From Candidatus Ancaeobacter aquaticus (lineage in GTDB: Bacteria; Auribacterota; Ancaeobacteria; Ancaeobacterales; Ancaeobacteraceae): a stretch of DNA of 60,881 nt. Made by a program: the position numbers and the translations under genes. Below the pieces are notes generated by a model that saw nothing but the letters and a program-made list of their open reading frames with translations, did not search any database and was not told the DNA's origin. Every line of letters starts with the position of its first letter. Positions within the stretch are counted from its first letter, which is position 1. This document shows, one piece after another, positions 1 to 8,593 of this stretch. The DNA is taken from positions 1 to 60,881 of the forward strand of contig JAVCCP010000060.1 in assembly GCA_030765405.1 (NCBI GenBank), read 5' to 3'.

Positions 1-18
1 CTTACCATGGCTTCGCAT
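1..18 (-). CDS. Start of a gene running off the left edge
   Basis: Only six codons are visible (ATG at 18-16, reading MRSHGK). The start is proposed because a strong AAGGAGG ribosome binding site lies 9 bases upstream of it. Nothing can be said about function. The small ORF at 33-125 ends just upstream, so the two may form one transcription unit. Confidence 0.35.
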
Positions 19-32
19 AATTCGTTACCTCC

Positions 33-125
33 TTATACGCATGGTTTGGTTCCGTGCCGGTGGTTAGCCATTACACGTGCTGGATTGTCCAGCTTGCTTA
101 TATTAGCTTTTCTTGGCGCACTCAT
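33..125 (-). CDS. Possible 30-residue small protein or leader peptide
   Basis: A 30-codon ORF with an AGGA ribosome binding site about 7 bases before its ATG. The peptide is basic and begins MSAPRKANISK; it has no membrane segment and no family I recognise. Its stop lies a few bases before the AAGGAGG site of the gene that leaves the window, so it could be a leader peptide, a true small protein or chance. Low confidence. Confidence 0.3.
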   Translation of the reverse strand: MSAPRKANISKLDNPARVMANHRHGTKPCV

Positions 126-186
126 ATACCATCCTTTTTTTATATTACAAAATAGTATCCTACCTGATATTCACCCTTGCTACAAA

Positions 187-224
187 CAAAAAAGAACCGG
201 GTAATCTCACGGATTTTCCCGGTG
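187..224 (-). terminator. Rho-independent terminator after the DUF6515-like gene
   Basis: On the minus strand an ACCGGG/CCCGGT stem, which can be extended by an inner AATC/GATT pairing, is followed by a T-rich run (TTCTTTTTTTG). It sits about 35 bases past the stop of the gene at 258-917. Confidence 0.7.
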
Positions 225-257
225 CTGCATATATTTCTATTCCAACAATCAGCAATA

Positions 258-917
258 CTATTTCCCGTATAATACTTTTAACTGCTGCATTGTTGGATTC
301 TTTTCATAAAACTCGCCCTGAGGACCTATATATCCATTTTCAGTCTTCTGAAGCACGATCGGCGTATAGGTTCCATCAGCACTAGGAACGTTAACAACAA
401 CTGTCTGCTGAGAATCAGCAGTGGCAGTTGGCTCTACAACTACTGTTTCAGGAGCAGCTACTACGGGAGGTGAAACAACCATATATCCTGATGGGTTACT
501 TCTATAATAAGCTCCACTAGAATAATAGTATCTGTTATTATTAACACTAAAAGTCCTGTATCCTGCAGGGAGGGTTCTGATAACGGCACCTCGAGGAGGG
601 TTTACCATAACATACCCGCCTACTCCCCTTCTATAATAGCACCCCTCACCATAATAAAAACCCAACCCGCCTATAGAAATATTCACATAATTTTGTGGTA
701 TGTTTCTGACGCTTCTATAATGACGTTTGTGGTGTGGATTACGGTGATGACTTTTATGATGTTTCTGGTGTTTTTGAGGTTGATGGTGCGAATGCTGTGA
801 GCTTTTTTTAGACTGCGACCACCCTGCCGCGAATACTGTGTTTGCACCTACAAGAAACGTTGTACTTAATAGTGCAACCGTAAAACACTTGCTTATACAC
901 TTTGTCCTGCCGTTCAT
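258..917 (-). CDS. Exported His-rich DUF6515-type protein
   Basis: 219 residues. A basic N-terminus and hydrophobic stretch (about residues 13-30, cleavage likely after VFA) form a signal peptide. Residues 34-70 are very rich in His, Gln and Lys, then come Gly/Tyr-rich segments and the sequence PPRGAVIRTLPAGYRTF, followed by repeated YYYSSGAYYR-like strands. This layout is typical of DUF6515 family periplasmic proteins, whose function is unknown. The His tract could bind metal (inference). A GGAGG site precedes the ATG and a terminator follows the stop, so it is probably a single-gene unit. Confidence 0.75.
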   Translation of the reverse strand: MNGRTKCISKCFTVALLSTTFLVGANTVFAAGWSQSKKSSQHSHHQPQKHQKHHKSHHRNPHHKRHYRSVRNIPQNYVNISIGGLGFYYGEGCYYRRGVGGYVMVNPPRGAVIRTLPAGYRTFSVNNNRYYYSSGAYYRSNPSGYMVVSPPVVAAPETVVVEPTATADSQQTVVVNVPSADGTYTPIVLQKTENGYIGPQGEFYEKNPTMQQLKVLYGK

Positions 918-1044
918 GTTCGCCTCCTTCTGCTATCAATGCGTTCGGTTACATTATTAGACAAGGATAGATGTTAAAATGTTCCTTTTATTTATTTCTC
1001 TACACACTTTCTATTCGCTTCGCAACAACATATCAGATCATCGG

Positions 1045-1614
1045 TCAAACCATGAAGGCTAATTGATATTTTCTCAGTGCTTTATCCTGTACCTTCGCCT
1101 CCTGAACATATGTACTTAATTCAGCCCAGAATTCTTTACTGTGGTTTTTGATACGTGTATGCACTAGTTCATGCAGGATAATATAGTCTATTAATATATC
1201 AGGAAGTTTTACCATGTACATATTCAAGCTGATATTATTTTTAGCCGAACAGCTTCCCCATCGCGTTTTCTGTCTGCGTATAGAGACTTTATTGTATTGA
1301 AAACCATGAAGGACGGATAATTCCTGCAATCTGCCGATAAGCTTTTCTTTTGCTCTGACCGAATCAATCTCTTTTCTGTCAACTGAGCTTGCTTCATACC
1401 CTTCTTTCAGTTTCCTTAGTCTTTCGGAATGTTTTTGTATCCACGGTATCTTTGGTTTAATTATACTTTTCGCGCGAGCAAATGACACCCATACGGGGAC
1501 AGACACGCGTACCGGCTCATTCGGTTTTACCGCAATGCGGATAACACGCGCTCTTTGACTCTTCTTAAAAACAATCTGTCCTACACCTTCAATTTCAACG
1601 CACTCAGATCCCAT
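1045..1614 (-). CDS. YgjP-like zinc metallopeptidase (DUF45)
   Basis: 189 residues, close to family length for the YgjP/DUF45 domain. The zinc-binding HELVH motif is at residues 148-152, with a third ligand at His158 in NHSKEFW, and the family signature TRWGSCS is at 117-123. No signal peptide, so cytoplasmic. Members resemble the WLM/SprT-like minimal metallopeptidases and are often found near restriction systems, but none is present here and the substrate is unknown. The start is supported by a GGAG site 6 bases upstream. Confidence 0.85.
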   Translation of the reverse strand: MGSECVEIEGVGQIVFKKSQRARVIRIAVKPNEPVRVSVPVWVSFARAKSIIKPKIPWIQKHSERLRKLKEGYEASSVDRKEIDSVRAKEKLIGRLQELSVLHGFQYNKVSIRRQKTRWGSCSAKNNISLNMYMVKLPDILIDYIILHELVHTRIKNHSKEFWAELSTYVQEAKVQDKALRKYQLAFMV

Positions 1615-1706
1615 ACATCTCCATCACACTGTTAGTCGACAATTTCTGTCTTCACTTCACCCAAAATACCGCCTGAAACTATAAAAAATGGGGACAGCCC
1701 TTTTTT

Positions 1707-2477
1707 TTAGTCTGTGCTCTCAAAAGTGATTTCCATTCCATCATATGCTAACTCTATATTATCAGGCAACTCGGCATTTGTCTTCTCATGTTCTAATCGA
1801 TGGCACATATGGATGAAATATGTCTGTTTTGGCCGGAGTTTTTCGACCATTTCTACCGCTTCAGCCACATTAAAATGCGTTGAATGTTTTTCATGGCGCA
1901 AGACACCGAGAACAAGGACATCTAAATTCTGTAGTTTTTTTATAGATTCCTCGGGAATACCGCTGCAATCAGTGAGATACGCAAAATTATCGAACCGATA
2001 CCCATTTATCATGATCTTCCCATGACAAATATCGATCACTTCTATAGATATCCCTGAGATACGCACATTGTTTTCAGTCTCAAAGAACTCAATTTTCGGG
2101 ACACCACCACCGATCTGTGGCGGATTAAATGCGTAGCCAAAAATCTTGTTCAACACCTCCAGTGATTCTTTCGATGCATAACATGGTATAGGATCAGGTT
2201 GCAACTCATTATACCTTCTCACATCGTCCAAACCAAAGATATGGTCTGCATGATGATGAGTAAACAATATCGCATCGATTCTCTCTACCTTATAACGTAT
2301 CATTTGCTGCCTGAAATCCGGTGTTGTATCAATAAGAATGTTCAACCCGTTAGACTCTACGAGTATTGATGAACGAAGCCTGTTATTCTTTGGATTGTTT
2401 GATGTGCATACATCACAATCACACGCTATAACCGGTATACCATGAGATGTGCCGGTACCTAAAAATGTTATTTTCAT
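1707..2477 (-). CDS. Metallo-beta-lactamase-fold hydrolase, PhnP-like
   Basis: A 256-residue MBL-fold protein beginning MKITFLGTGTSHG. The metal motif THHHADH (His74, His76, Asp78, His79) is intact, and a CDCDVC cluster (Cys19, 21, 24) matches the extra structural zinc site of PhnP-type enzymes. That family includes cyclic phosphodiesterases and related hydrolases; no phn genes are nearby, so the substrate is open. I prefer the ATG at 2477 because GAGAGG lies 8 bases upstream; the frame is open to 2525. A CCCACC/GGTGGG hairpin (2520-2539) lies just upstream. Confidence 0.85.
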   Translation of the reverse strand: MKITFLGTGTSHGIPVIACDCDVCTSNNPKNNRLRSSILVESNGLNILIDTTPDFRQQMIRYKVERIDAILFTHHHADHIFGLDDVRRYNELQPDPIPCYASKESLEVLNKIFGYAFNPPQIGGGVPKIEFFETENNVRISGISIEVIDICHGKIMINGYRFDNFAYLTDCSGIPEESIKKLQNLDVLVLGVLRHEKHSTHFNVAEAVEMVEKLRPKQTYFIHMCHRLEHEKTNAELPDNIELAYDGMEITFESTD

Positions 2478-2717
2478 CGCCATGTCCTCTCGTTTCTTAT
2501 ACACCGCGTCGGTGGAAAATCCCACCTACCACGGTGGGTGAAGGGGGTATTTATATTTTTATTGCCAGAGTTGGGCATATCAACTATCCTTTATTATACT
2601 TATTAAGGTAAATAAATCATTAATAATATATGCGGTGTTCGTTTTGCGCATTGCAGTTCTCGTTTTTTTCACAAAACGCTAAGCGCTAAAAGCTAATCGC
2701 TATTAAATGGAGGCATT

Positions 2718-4310
2718 ATGTTTAGAATATTACGTGCACACATGAAAAAGGTGTTTTGGGTATTAGTGTTTCTTATTATTCCCGCTTTTGTTTTTTGGGG
2801 TGTCGGCGGTATGTTTAATGATGAAAGCCGTAAACCTGTCGGACGCGCATTTGGTAAAAATGTTACGCTTTCATCATACCTTAAAACACGTAACGCGTGC
2901 ATGCTTAATGCGATTATAGTATATGGCAAGAGGTACAATGATCTTGCACAATATTTTGATTTTAACAAGCAGACATGGGATCGCATTGTCCTCCAAGAAG
3001 AAGTAAAAAAACTTGGCATTACAATCAGTAATGATGAACTTGCGCTGCAGCTACAGAAATTATTCAGCGTAAACGGTGAATTTAGCAATGCACGCTACCA
3101 GCAGTTTATTAAAAGTACCGGTGTTAATCCTCTTACTCTTGAAAAGAATGTCCGCAGTACCATGGCTATCGGCAGACTAACCAGAACAATCGCTGATACC
3201 GCTATGGTAACAAAAGAAGAGGTAAATGAAGCCCTCGGACGCATCAACCAGAAACGTACCGTAGATTACGTTCTCCTCAACGATACATCATATACAAAAG
3301 ATAATATTTATGTGTCAGTTGATGAAACAGAGCGGTACTACACTGAAAACAAACACGAATTCCGTATACCGGAAAAAATAAAAGCTGAATATATCTTTAT
3401 CAGTTTTGATGCATTTAAAAAACAACACACAGCAAACAATAACGAAGCACGTACATTCTATGACCGGAATAAAGAAGTGTTCACAGATCAGAAAACAAAT
3501 AAAATACTGCCGTTTAATAAAGTAAAAAATGAGATCGCCATGCGACTTCTCGAACAAAAAGCTGTTGATAGCGCATTTGAAAAAGCCACTGACATATCTA
3601 TCACACTTCTCCGCAATCCCGATCTCACAAACGCCGCCTTAGAGCATGACGCTGAGATAGAAGAAACCGAATACTTCACGCTTAACCAGGAACTCCCCGG
3701 TGTCCCTTCATCGCGTGATTTTATCACTACTGCTTTTGAAACACCGGTAAAGAAGATGAGCAATGCTCTGCGTACCAAAGAAGGATTCTATATCATTATG
3801 CCTATGGAAAAGAAAGCGTCCTATATTCCAAAGCTTGAAGATGTAAAAGAAAAAGTTGCTGAAAAGTTGCAAAACAAGAAAAATACAGAGCTACTTTCCA
3901 AGAACGCTCAGAGCATCAGAGATCAGCTCGACGATAAAGTGAAAAAGGAAAAGCTTCCCTTTACTGACGCAGCTAAATCACTTGGACTCAACGTATCAAA
4001 AAGCACACCGTTTAAATTAAATGAAGAGGTTAAAGAGCTCACTGCATCAATTAAAGAAAATGCATTTAAGACATATAAAAATACTGTCGGAACGCCAGTG
4101 AGGACAAAAGACGGTTATGTTGTCGTATACGTCGATACTGTTGAAACACCCCAACTGAGCACATTAGAAGATCAGAGAAAAACTGTCAAAGACGAGTTAT
4201 TAAATATTAAACGAGATAAAGTGCTTTCACAGTGGTATCGGTCACTCTACAAAAAAGCAAAAGTCGTTGATCTCACAAAGAAGAGAAAAATTCCTATAAA
4301 TAACTCGTAA
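2718..4310 (+). CDS. PpiD/SurA-like membrane-anchored periplasmic foldase
   Basis: 530 residues. A short cytoplasmic N-terminus is followed by one membrane anchor (about residues 11-30, VFWVLVFLIIPAFVFWGVGG), as in PpiD, then a SurA_N-like helical region and two parvulin-like segments (around 335-360 with TKEGFYIIMP, and 450-480 with TKDGYVVVYV). The parvulin domains look degenerate, so chaperone rather than prolyl isomerase activity is likely (inference). It should act on outer membrane proteins in the periplasm. A GGAGG site precedes the ATG. It is divergent from the MBL gene and convergent with the radical SAM gene. Confidence 0.8.
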   Translation: MFRILRAHMKKVFWVLVFLIIPAFVFWGVGGMFNDESRKPVGRAFGKNVTLSSYLKTRNACMLNAIIVYGKRYNDLAQYFDFNKQTWDRIVLQEEVKKLGITISNDELALQLQKLFSVNGEFSNARYQQFIKSTGVNPLTLEKNVRSTMAIGRLTRTIADTAMVTKEEVNEALGRINQKRTVDYVLLNDTSYTKDNIYVSVDETERYYTENKHEFRIPEKIKAEYIFISFDAFKKQHTANNNEARTFYDRNKEVFTDQKTNKILPFNKVKNEIAMRLLEQKAVDSAFEKATDISITLLRNPDLTNAALEHDAEIEETEYFTLNQELPGVPSSRDFITTAFETPVKKMSNALRTKEGFYIIMPMEKKASYIPKLEDVKEKVAEKLQNKKNTELLSKNAQSIRDQLDDKVKKEKLPFTDAAKSLGLNVSKSTPFKLNEEVKELTASIKENAFKTYKNTVGTPVRTKDGYVVVYVDTVETPQLSTLEDQRKTVKDELLNIKRDKVLSQWYRSLYKKAKVVDLTKKRKIPINNS

Positions 4311-4336
4311 TATCTTCGGGATATTTAATGTTTCTC

Positions 4337-4362
4337 CACCGCCCCGATAAATCGGGGCGGTG
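4337..4362. terminator. Perfect 12-bp hairpin between convergent genes
   Basis: CACCGCCCCGAT, a 2-base AA loop, then the exact reverse complement. It lies between the stops of the PpiD-like and AmrS-like genes. No U tract follows on either strand, so it may be a Rho-dependent or mRNA-stabilising structure rather than a standard intrinsic terminator. Confidence 0.5.
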
Positions 4363-4397
4363 AGAGGTGACAAGCAGTGAGGATAATTCAAAGCAAC

Positions 4398-5393
4398 CTA
4401 TAAGCCAATAATGTCTGCAGTTCTGCCACATTTACTGCAGGCATTTTCTTTTATCCCAATTTTCTCAGCAGCATATCCCGACCGAGATACAAGAAGGCTT
4501 GAACAATCCGGACAATAGGTACTATCCCACGAACCACCACCAACGTTGCCAAGATATACATACATCATTTTCTCTTTTGCTATTTTGTATGCCTCTTCCA
4601 AAACAGAAACAGGCGTTGGCGGGAGAGATAATTTATAGGTTGGAAAATACCGTGAAAAATGGAGCGGTACAGACGGACTCAAATGATCACATATCCAGTC
4701 GCGTAACTTTTCAAAATGCCCCGGGGAATCATTCAGTGTCGATATGACTAAATTGGTTATTTCAACATGACAGCTGTTTGCATAACACATTTCGGCTGTA
4801 CGGAGTACCGGGTCTCGTGATGCACCACACATATCTTTATAAAAGCTATCGTCCATTGATTTGATATCGATATTTACTGCATCTATATAAGGAAGAAGCT
4901 CTAAAAGCGGTTCTTCCTTAACATACCCGTTTGTTACCAACACATTCTTTAAACCTTTGCTTCGCGCAATTTTAGATGTTTCTTTGACATACTCATACCA
5001 TACAAACGGTTCAGTATAGGTATATGCGATTCCAAAAGATCCTTCTTTTTGTGCGGTTTCCACTATTTTATCCGGCAACACCTCTTCTGAAGGAGCATCA
5101 GGATTTTGAGATAATGTCCAATTCTGACAAAACGTACAGGCAAAGTTACACCCCTTTGTGCCAATACTTAAGATCTGATGCCCCGGATAAAAATGATAGA
5201 GCGGTTTCTTTTCGATCGGGTCAAGGCCACACGAGGTAATCTCTGCATAGATCGCGCTGTATAACACACCGCTAACATTTCTTCTTACTTTACATAAACC
5301 GCTTTTGCCTTCATTAATAACACAATTATGCGGACAGAGCCTACAGCGCACAATCTTGTTATCAGTTTTTTCGTAAAATAGCGCTTCTCTCAT
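4398..5393 (-). CDS. amrS: AmmeMemoRadiSam-type radical SAM enzyme
   Basis: 331 residues from the ATG at 5393, chosen because GGAGAG lies 3 bases upstream. The radical SAM cluster motif is CNFACTFC (residues 82-89, CxxxCxxC). It is preceded by a Cys-rich N-terminus (CRLCPHNC, SGLCKVRR) and followed at the C-terminus by a CPDC...CSKC zinc ribbon. This is the AmrS family (PflA-like), usually encoded with or fused to Memo and AMMECR1 proteins; neither is in the window. The reaction is not firmly established. It is the last gene of the long minus-strand series and follows the LarA-like gene by 28 bases. Confidence 0.85.
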   Translation of the reverse strand: MREALFYEKTDNKIVRCRLCPHNCVINEGKSGLCKVRRNVSGVLYSAIYAEITSCGLDPIEKKPLYHFYPGHQILSIGTKGCNFACTFCQNWTLSQNPDAPSEEVLPDKIVETAQKEGSFGIAYTYTEPFVWYEYVKETSKIARSKGLKNVLVTNGYVKEEPLLELLPYIDAVNIDIKSMDDSFYKDMCGASRDPVLRTAEMCYANSCHVEITNLVISTLNDSPGHFEKLRDWICDHLSPSVPLHFSRYFPTYKLSLPPTPVSVLEEAYKIAKEKMMYVYLGNVGGGSWDSTYCPDCSSLLVSRSGYAAEKIGIKENACSKCGRTADIIGL

Positions 5394-5421
5394 AAACTCT
5401 CCGTAATGCAAGCAAACTATA

Positions 5422-6792
5422 TTAATTATCAATAACCTCAGGAATCATTAACCCTGCACCAGATAAAACTGTTATCTCAGGTTCTGAATCGAAATTACTT
5501 CTCTCTTTTTCTAATGCTTCATCGATTGTTTTAGCGTAGATAAACTCCGTTTTATCGACATCGCTTTTCGGTAAGTCCGAAACAAGATACATCCTTACAT
5601 CAGTTGGTAATAAATGCCAGAAACCGATCTTACAGGTTATATCATTTACAACACAGAGTCCTCCTATACCGTGAGAACACGCACCCACACAGATGATTGC
5701 CCCACCCTTTCGTACAATAAGCGCGGCAGGAGGAATAATTTTTATCAGCTGGTACAAATTAATCGCTTCCGGAAAACCTTCACTCGTTACAACAATATCC
5801 GCCGAACTGGTCTTTACATGCCCTATCTCACGACACTGTTCCGATCCGAGACGCTGTGCAAAAACTGGATCTCCCGCAAAAACCCCTGCAACGGTCTTAT
5901 CAGGATTCATCACCACGTTTACCATAAAACTTTTTCCGCACATTTCGGCAGATTTCTCTATGTGGTCTCTAATAATATTATTTTCATTTTTCCCTAACTG
6001 TACGGACGGATGGTTCATCATAAAGTGATTTTTCGCAATACTTGTTATATCGGCACATCCCGGAAAGATCGCTTTAAGACCTCCGGAAAAACCTGCAAGA
6101 AAATGCGGTTTTATCTGGCCGATCAGTATGCTTATATCCGCATCTTTTACAACACGGTGTATCTTTATCTTATTTTCTAAAGATGCGCTATATACGCACA
6201 GTGCGCGTCCAAGCGCAGTATAGCCAATCAATGCTCTGACACTTTCAATGTCTCCTTTTACAAAAGATAGAATTATTTTGACTATTTTCTCCGGCATTGC
6301 CACAAGAGAACGAGCAAAATGCTTTACCGCTTGTTTCAAAAAATACTTTCTCTCTTTTGAAGGAATAAAACCTACAACAGTCAAGCTCTCATTATCTCGT
6401 GAATTGTGATTAATAACACGATATTGTTGGCACATCTCTTTATTGATACCGATAGAAGCAGGATCAGAACATTGGTGATTACCATTTGCAATAATAATCG
6501 TCACATTACTTATAGGGACATACGAGAGTTCGCTCAACACTGATCGCAAAACCTTCTCCTGCGGAAATAATCGCGCTGAATCACTCACAATGATCGCAAC
6601 CTTATCGGTCTTTTGCACACATTCTTTTAAAGGAATACTGTTAATAGGATCTTTGAGGCTGGCTATAACATTTTGTTCGATATTTTCAATAGTAGGAAGA
6701 GAGTTACATGTGTATATGATGACATTATTTGATGGTGCGGACCATTGTATGTTTTCTTTACCGTACGGTATTGAGAGTTCGCTCATGGGCAT
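5422..6792 (-). CDS. LarA-like nickel-pincer racemase/epimerase family protein
   Basis: 456 residues. LarA hallmarks can be matched by eye: SDSAR (Arg74, substrate Arg region), GNHQC (His106), KPHFLAGFSGGLK with His230 and Lys240 (the Lys that carries the nickel-pincer thioamide in LarA) and NHPS (His261, matching the nickel-ligand His). The LarA superfamily catalyses lactate or other alpha-hydroxyacid racemisation with a nickel-pincer nucleotide. Residues about 148-205 look like an extra helical insertion compared with standard LarA, and SDxTRP is changed to SDSARL. No larB, larC or larE is nearby. Its ATG overlaps the upstream methyltransferase stop as TAATG, so translation is probably coupled. 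Confidence 0.75.
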   Translation of the reverse strand: MPMSELSIPYGKENIQWSAPSNNVIIYTCNSLPTIENIEQNVIASLKDPINSIPLKECVQKTDKVAIIVSDSARLFPQEKVLRSVLSELSYVPISNVTIIIANGNHQCSDPASIGINKEMCQQYRVINHNSRDNESLTVVGFIPSKERKYFLKQAVKHFARSLVAMPEKIVKIILSFVKGDIESVRALIGYTALGRALCVYSASLENKIKIHRVVKDADISILIGQIKPHFLAGFSGGLKAIFPGCADITSIAKNHFMMNHPSVQLGKNENNIIRDHIEKSAEMCGKSFMVNVVMNPDKTVAGVFAGDPVFAQRLGSEQCREIGHVKTSSADIVVTSEGFPEAINLYQLIKIIPPAALIVRKGGAIICVGACSHGIGGLCVVNDITCKIGFWHLLPTDVRMYLVSDLPKSDVDKTEFIYAKTIDEALEKERSNFDSEPEITVLSGAGLMIPEVIDN

Positions 6793-7469
6793 TATTTCTT
6801 TGCTGTTGCAATGATAAGCATAACCGGCATACCCTTAAAACTTTTCTTATGGGTAATCGGTTCAAACCCGATCTTACCAAAGAGATCTTTGAATTGACGC
6901 GAATTAAGATGATGCACATCACCTTCAATGAATGTTACGATACCATCATAAATCATTCCACCAAGAACGTTATCCTTGTACCCGTCAACAATAAGCGCTT
7001 TTCCCCCCGGTTTTAAAACACGGTACATTTCTCGGGCAACTTTCTCTTGGTGCGGATAATGATGAAATGAATTCGAGCAGGTAAGGTAGTCAAATGAGTT
7101 ATCCGCATACGGCAAATGCTCTGAATCAGCTATTTTTATTTTCATTCCTTTAATGGCATCACTATAATGGAGGTGTTCTTCCCTTTTACCCATAGCGTGT
7201 TTGATCATTTCATGCGAAAGGTCAATACAGCAACAGGTGCTCTCCGGTGATTCAGCTGCAAACCTAAACGCGAGGACACAGGTCCCGCAACCGACATCAA
7301 GTATGTGGTGCGACGCGACAAGATCGATCTCTTTCATGATAAGGTCATGTGAATGTTTAAAAAGTATGTGCTGTAAAATACTGCTATCGTACCCTGCAGC
7401 CCAACTGTTAAATTGATCTTTTGCCGCTTTTCTTATATTCTTTGATCGCGTAATATTTTTTTCAGTCAT
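6792..7469 (-). CDS. Class I SAM-dependent methyltransferase
   Basis: 225 residues with a UbiE/Methyltransf_11 layout: motif I ILDVGCGTCVLAFRFA (about 57-72), motif II-like acidic residue in CCIDLS, LTCSNSFHHY (motif IV region) and RVLKPGGKALIVDGY. Cytoplasmic; the substrate cannot be told. A GGGAG site precedes the ATG at 7469. It lies between the receiver-domain genes and the LarA-like gene, so it belongs to the same transcription unit. Confidence 0.8.
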   Translation of the reverse strand: MTEKNITRSKNIRKAAKDQFNSWAAGYDSSILQHILFKHSHDLIMKEIDLVASHHILDVGCGTCVLAFRFAAESPESTCCCIDLSHEMIKHAMGKREEHLHYSDAIKGMKIKIADSEHLPYADNSFDYLTCSNSFHHYPHQEKVAREMYRVLKPGGKALIVDGYKDNVLGGMIYDGIVTFIEGDVHHLNSRQFKDLFGKIGFEPITHKKSFKGMPVMLIIATAKK

Positions 7470-7496
7470 AGGTACTCCCTGCGTAACACTATTACA

Positions 7497-7751
7497 TTAT
7501 TTTCGGCTATTATGAGATAATATCTTTAAAATCAGTGAGACCACTTCTTCACGTGCAAAGGGTTTCTTTATATAATATTCGTTGCATCCATGCTGAAAAA
7601 ACTCTATATCACAATACTGCTCGTCCTCATCAAACTGCCCGCTCATGAAAACATATTTTGAATCAGGGCTTATTTTCTTTATTTCTTTGGACACATCGAC
7701 ACCATGCATTCCCGGTAATATCAAGTCGATAAAAATCAGGTCATAATGCAC
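7497..7751 (-). pseudogene. Response regulator receiver lacking its N-terminal half
   Basis: 84 codons that begin exactly where a receiver domain reaches its third beta strand: xHYDLIFIDLILPGMHG carries the phospho-acceptor Asp, and the conserved Lys is in YYIKKPFA. The first ~45 residues, including the acidic Asp pair, are missing. The only possible start is GTG at 7751, with no ribosome binding site, 3 bases after the stop of the intact receiver upstream. It aligns well with that receiver (KYDIIFVDLVLPGMDG), so it looks like a tandem duplicate cut by a deletion. Without the acidic pocket it should not be phosphorylated normally. Confidence 0.7.
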
Positions 7752-7756
7752 CGTAA

Positions 7757-8146
7757 CTATTTCTTGTTTTTTTCATTCAAGGCTTTCCGTGTAACTTCTA
7801 GGAGCTCACCCTTTGCAAATGGCTTATATAGATAATATGTTTTCCCACCTGCTTGAATAAATTCTGCTTCTTTAAATATCGGGTCCGTTTCAAAGTTTCC
7901 CGTCATAAATATCTGTATCGAATCAGGACTGATAGCCGTTATCTCTTTACACGTCTGGACGCCATCCATACCCGGCAAAACAAGATCAACAAATATAATG
8001 TCATATTTATTTTTCTTTATCTTTGCAAGTGCTGATTCAGCGTCATACACAACATCGATCGCATACCCCTCAGGGCCAAGTTCTTTTTGAAACGCGGTGC
8101 CAATAATCGGAGTATCATCAATTACCAGTATTTTTTCTCCAGCCAT
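7757..8146 (-). CDS. Stand-alone receiver-domain response regulator
   Basis: 129 residues, one CheY-like domain and no output domain. The acidic pair is Asp10-Asp11 (ILVIDD), the acceptor is Asp54 (IIFVDLVLPGMDG), Thr is in FMTGN and Lys in YLYKPFA. I choose the ATG at 8146 because GGGGAG lies 8 bases upstream; the ATG at 8164 forms TAATG with the preceding stop but has no such site. It is the second receiver after the multi-PAS kinase and probably accepts or relays its phosphate. Confidence 0.85.
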   Translation of the reverse strand: MAGEKILVIDDTPIIGTAFQKELGPEGYAIDVVYDAESALAKIKKNKYDIIFVDLVLPGMDGVQTCKEITAISPDSIQIFMTGNFETDPIFKEAEFIQAGGKTYYLYKPFAKGELLEVTRKALNEKNKK

Positions 8147-8163
8147 AACCGTATCTCCCCACA

Positions 8164-8559
8164 TTAGATATCGCTTGATATCGTTTTTTTACCCAACAAA
8201 ACCCCTGCGGCTCTCGTTAATTCGTCCGCTTCAAGTGGTTTCCTTAACCATGTTTCAACACCGCCCGCAGCAATAAATTCATCTAGATATTTGACTATTT
8301 CCCCCGGATAGCCGGAAATGAGCATTACAATAGTTGCCGGCAGGATTTTTTTTACCTTTTTGCACACTTCAACCCCATTTGTTCCCTGCATAACCAGATC
8401 AGCAAATACCAAATCAGGTTTTTCTGCCCGAACAATGTTGAGCGCTTCATCTTCGTTTATCGCGGTAAAAACAATATATCCTGCTTTCTCCAGTTCTTTT
8501 ACTGATGCGCGGAGTACAATCTTTTCATCGTCTACAACTAATATTTTCTTCTTACTCAT
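8164..8559 (-). CDS. Stand-alone receiver-domain response regulator
   Basis: 131 residues, single receiver domain: Asp10-Asp11 in ILVVDDE, acceptor Asp54 in LVFADLVMQGTNG, Ser in MLISGYPG and Lys in TWLRKPLEADE. No DNA-binding or enzymatic output. A G-rich site (GGGGGGTGT) precedes the ATG. It lies 34 bases downstream of the multi-PAS histidine kinase and is its most likely direct partner. Confidence 0.85.
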   Translation of the reverse strand: MSKKKILVVDDEKIVLRASVKELEKAGYIVFTAINEDEALNIVRAEKPDLVFADLVMQGTNGVEVCKKVKKILPATIVMLISGYPGEIVKYLDEFIAAGGVETWLRKPLEADELTRAAGVLLGKKTISSDI

Positions 8560-8593
8560 ACACCCCCCTCATTATCACCGACATAACACTATA

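Noticed and set aside
7-385. Two overlapping plus-strand frames at the left edge
   Set aside because: No ribosome sites, and they run against a terminator and the DUF6515-like gene on the other strand.
4337-4362. Standard intrinsic terminator
   Set aside because: The hairpin is perfect but no T-run follows on either strand, so it is listed with reduced confidence only.
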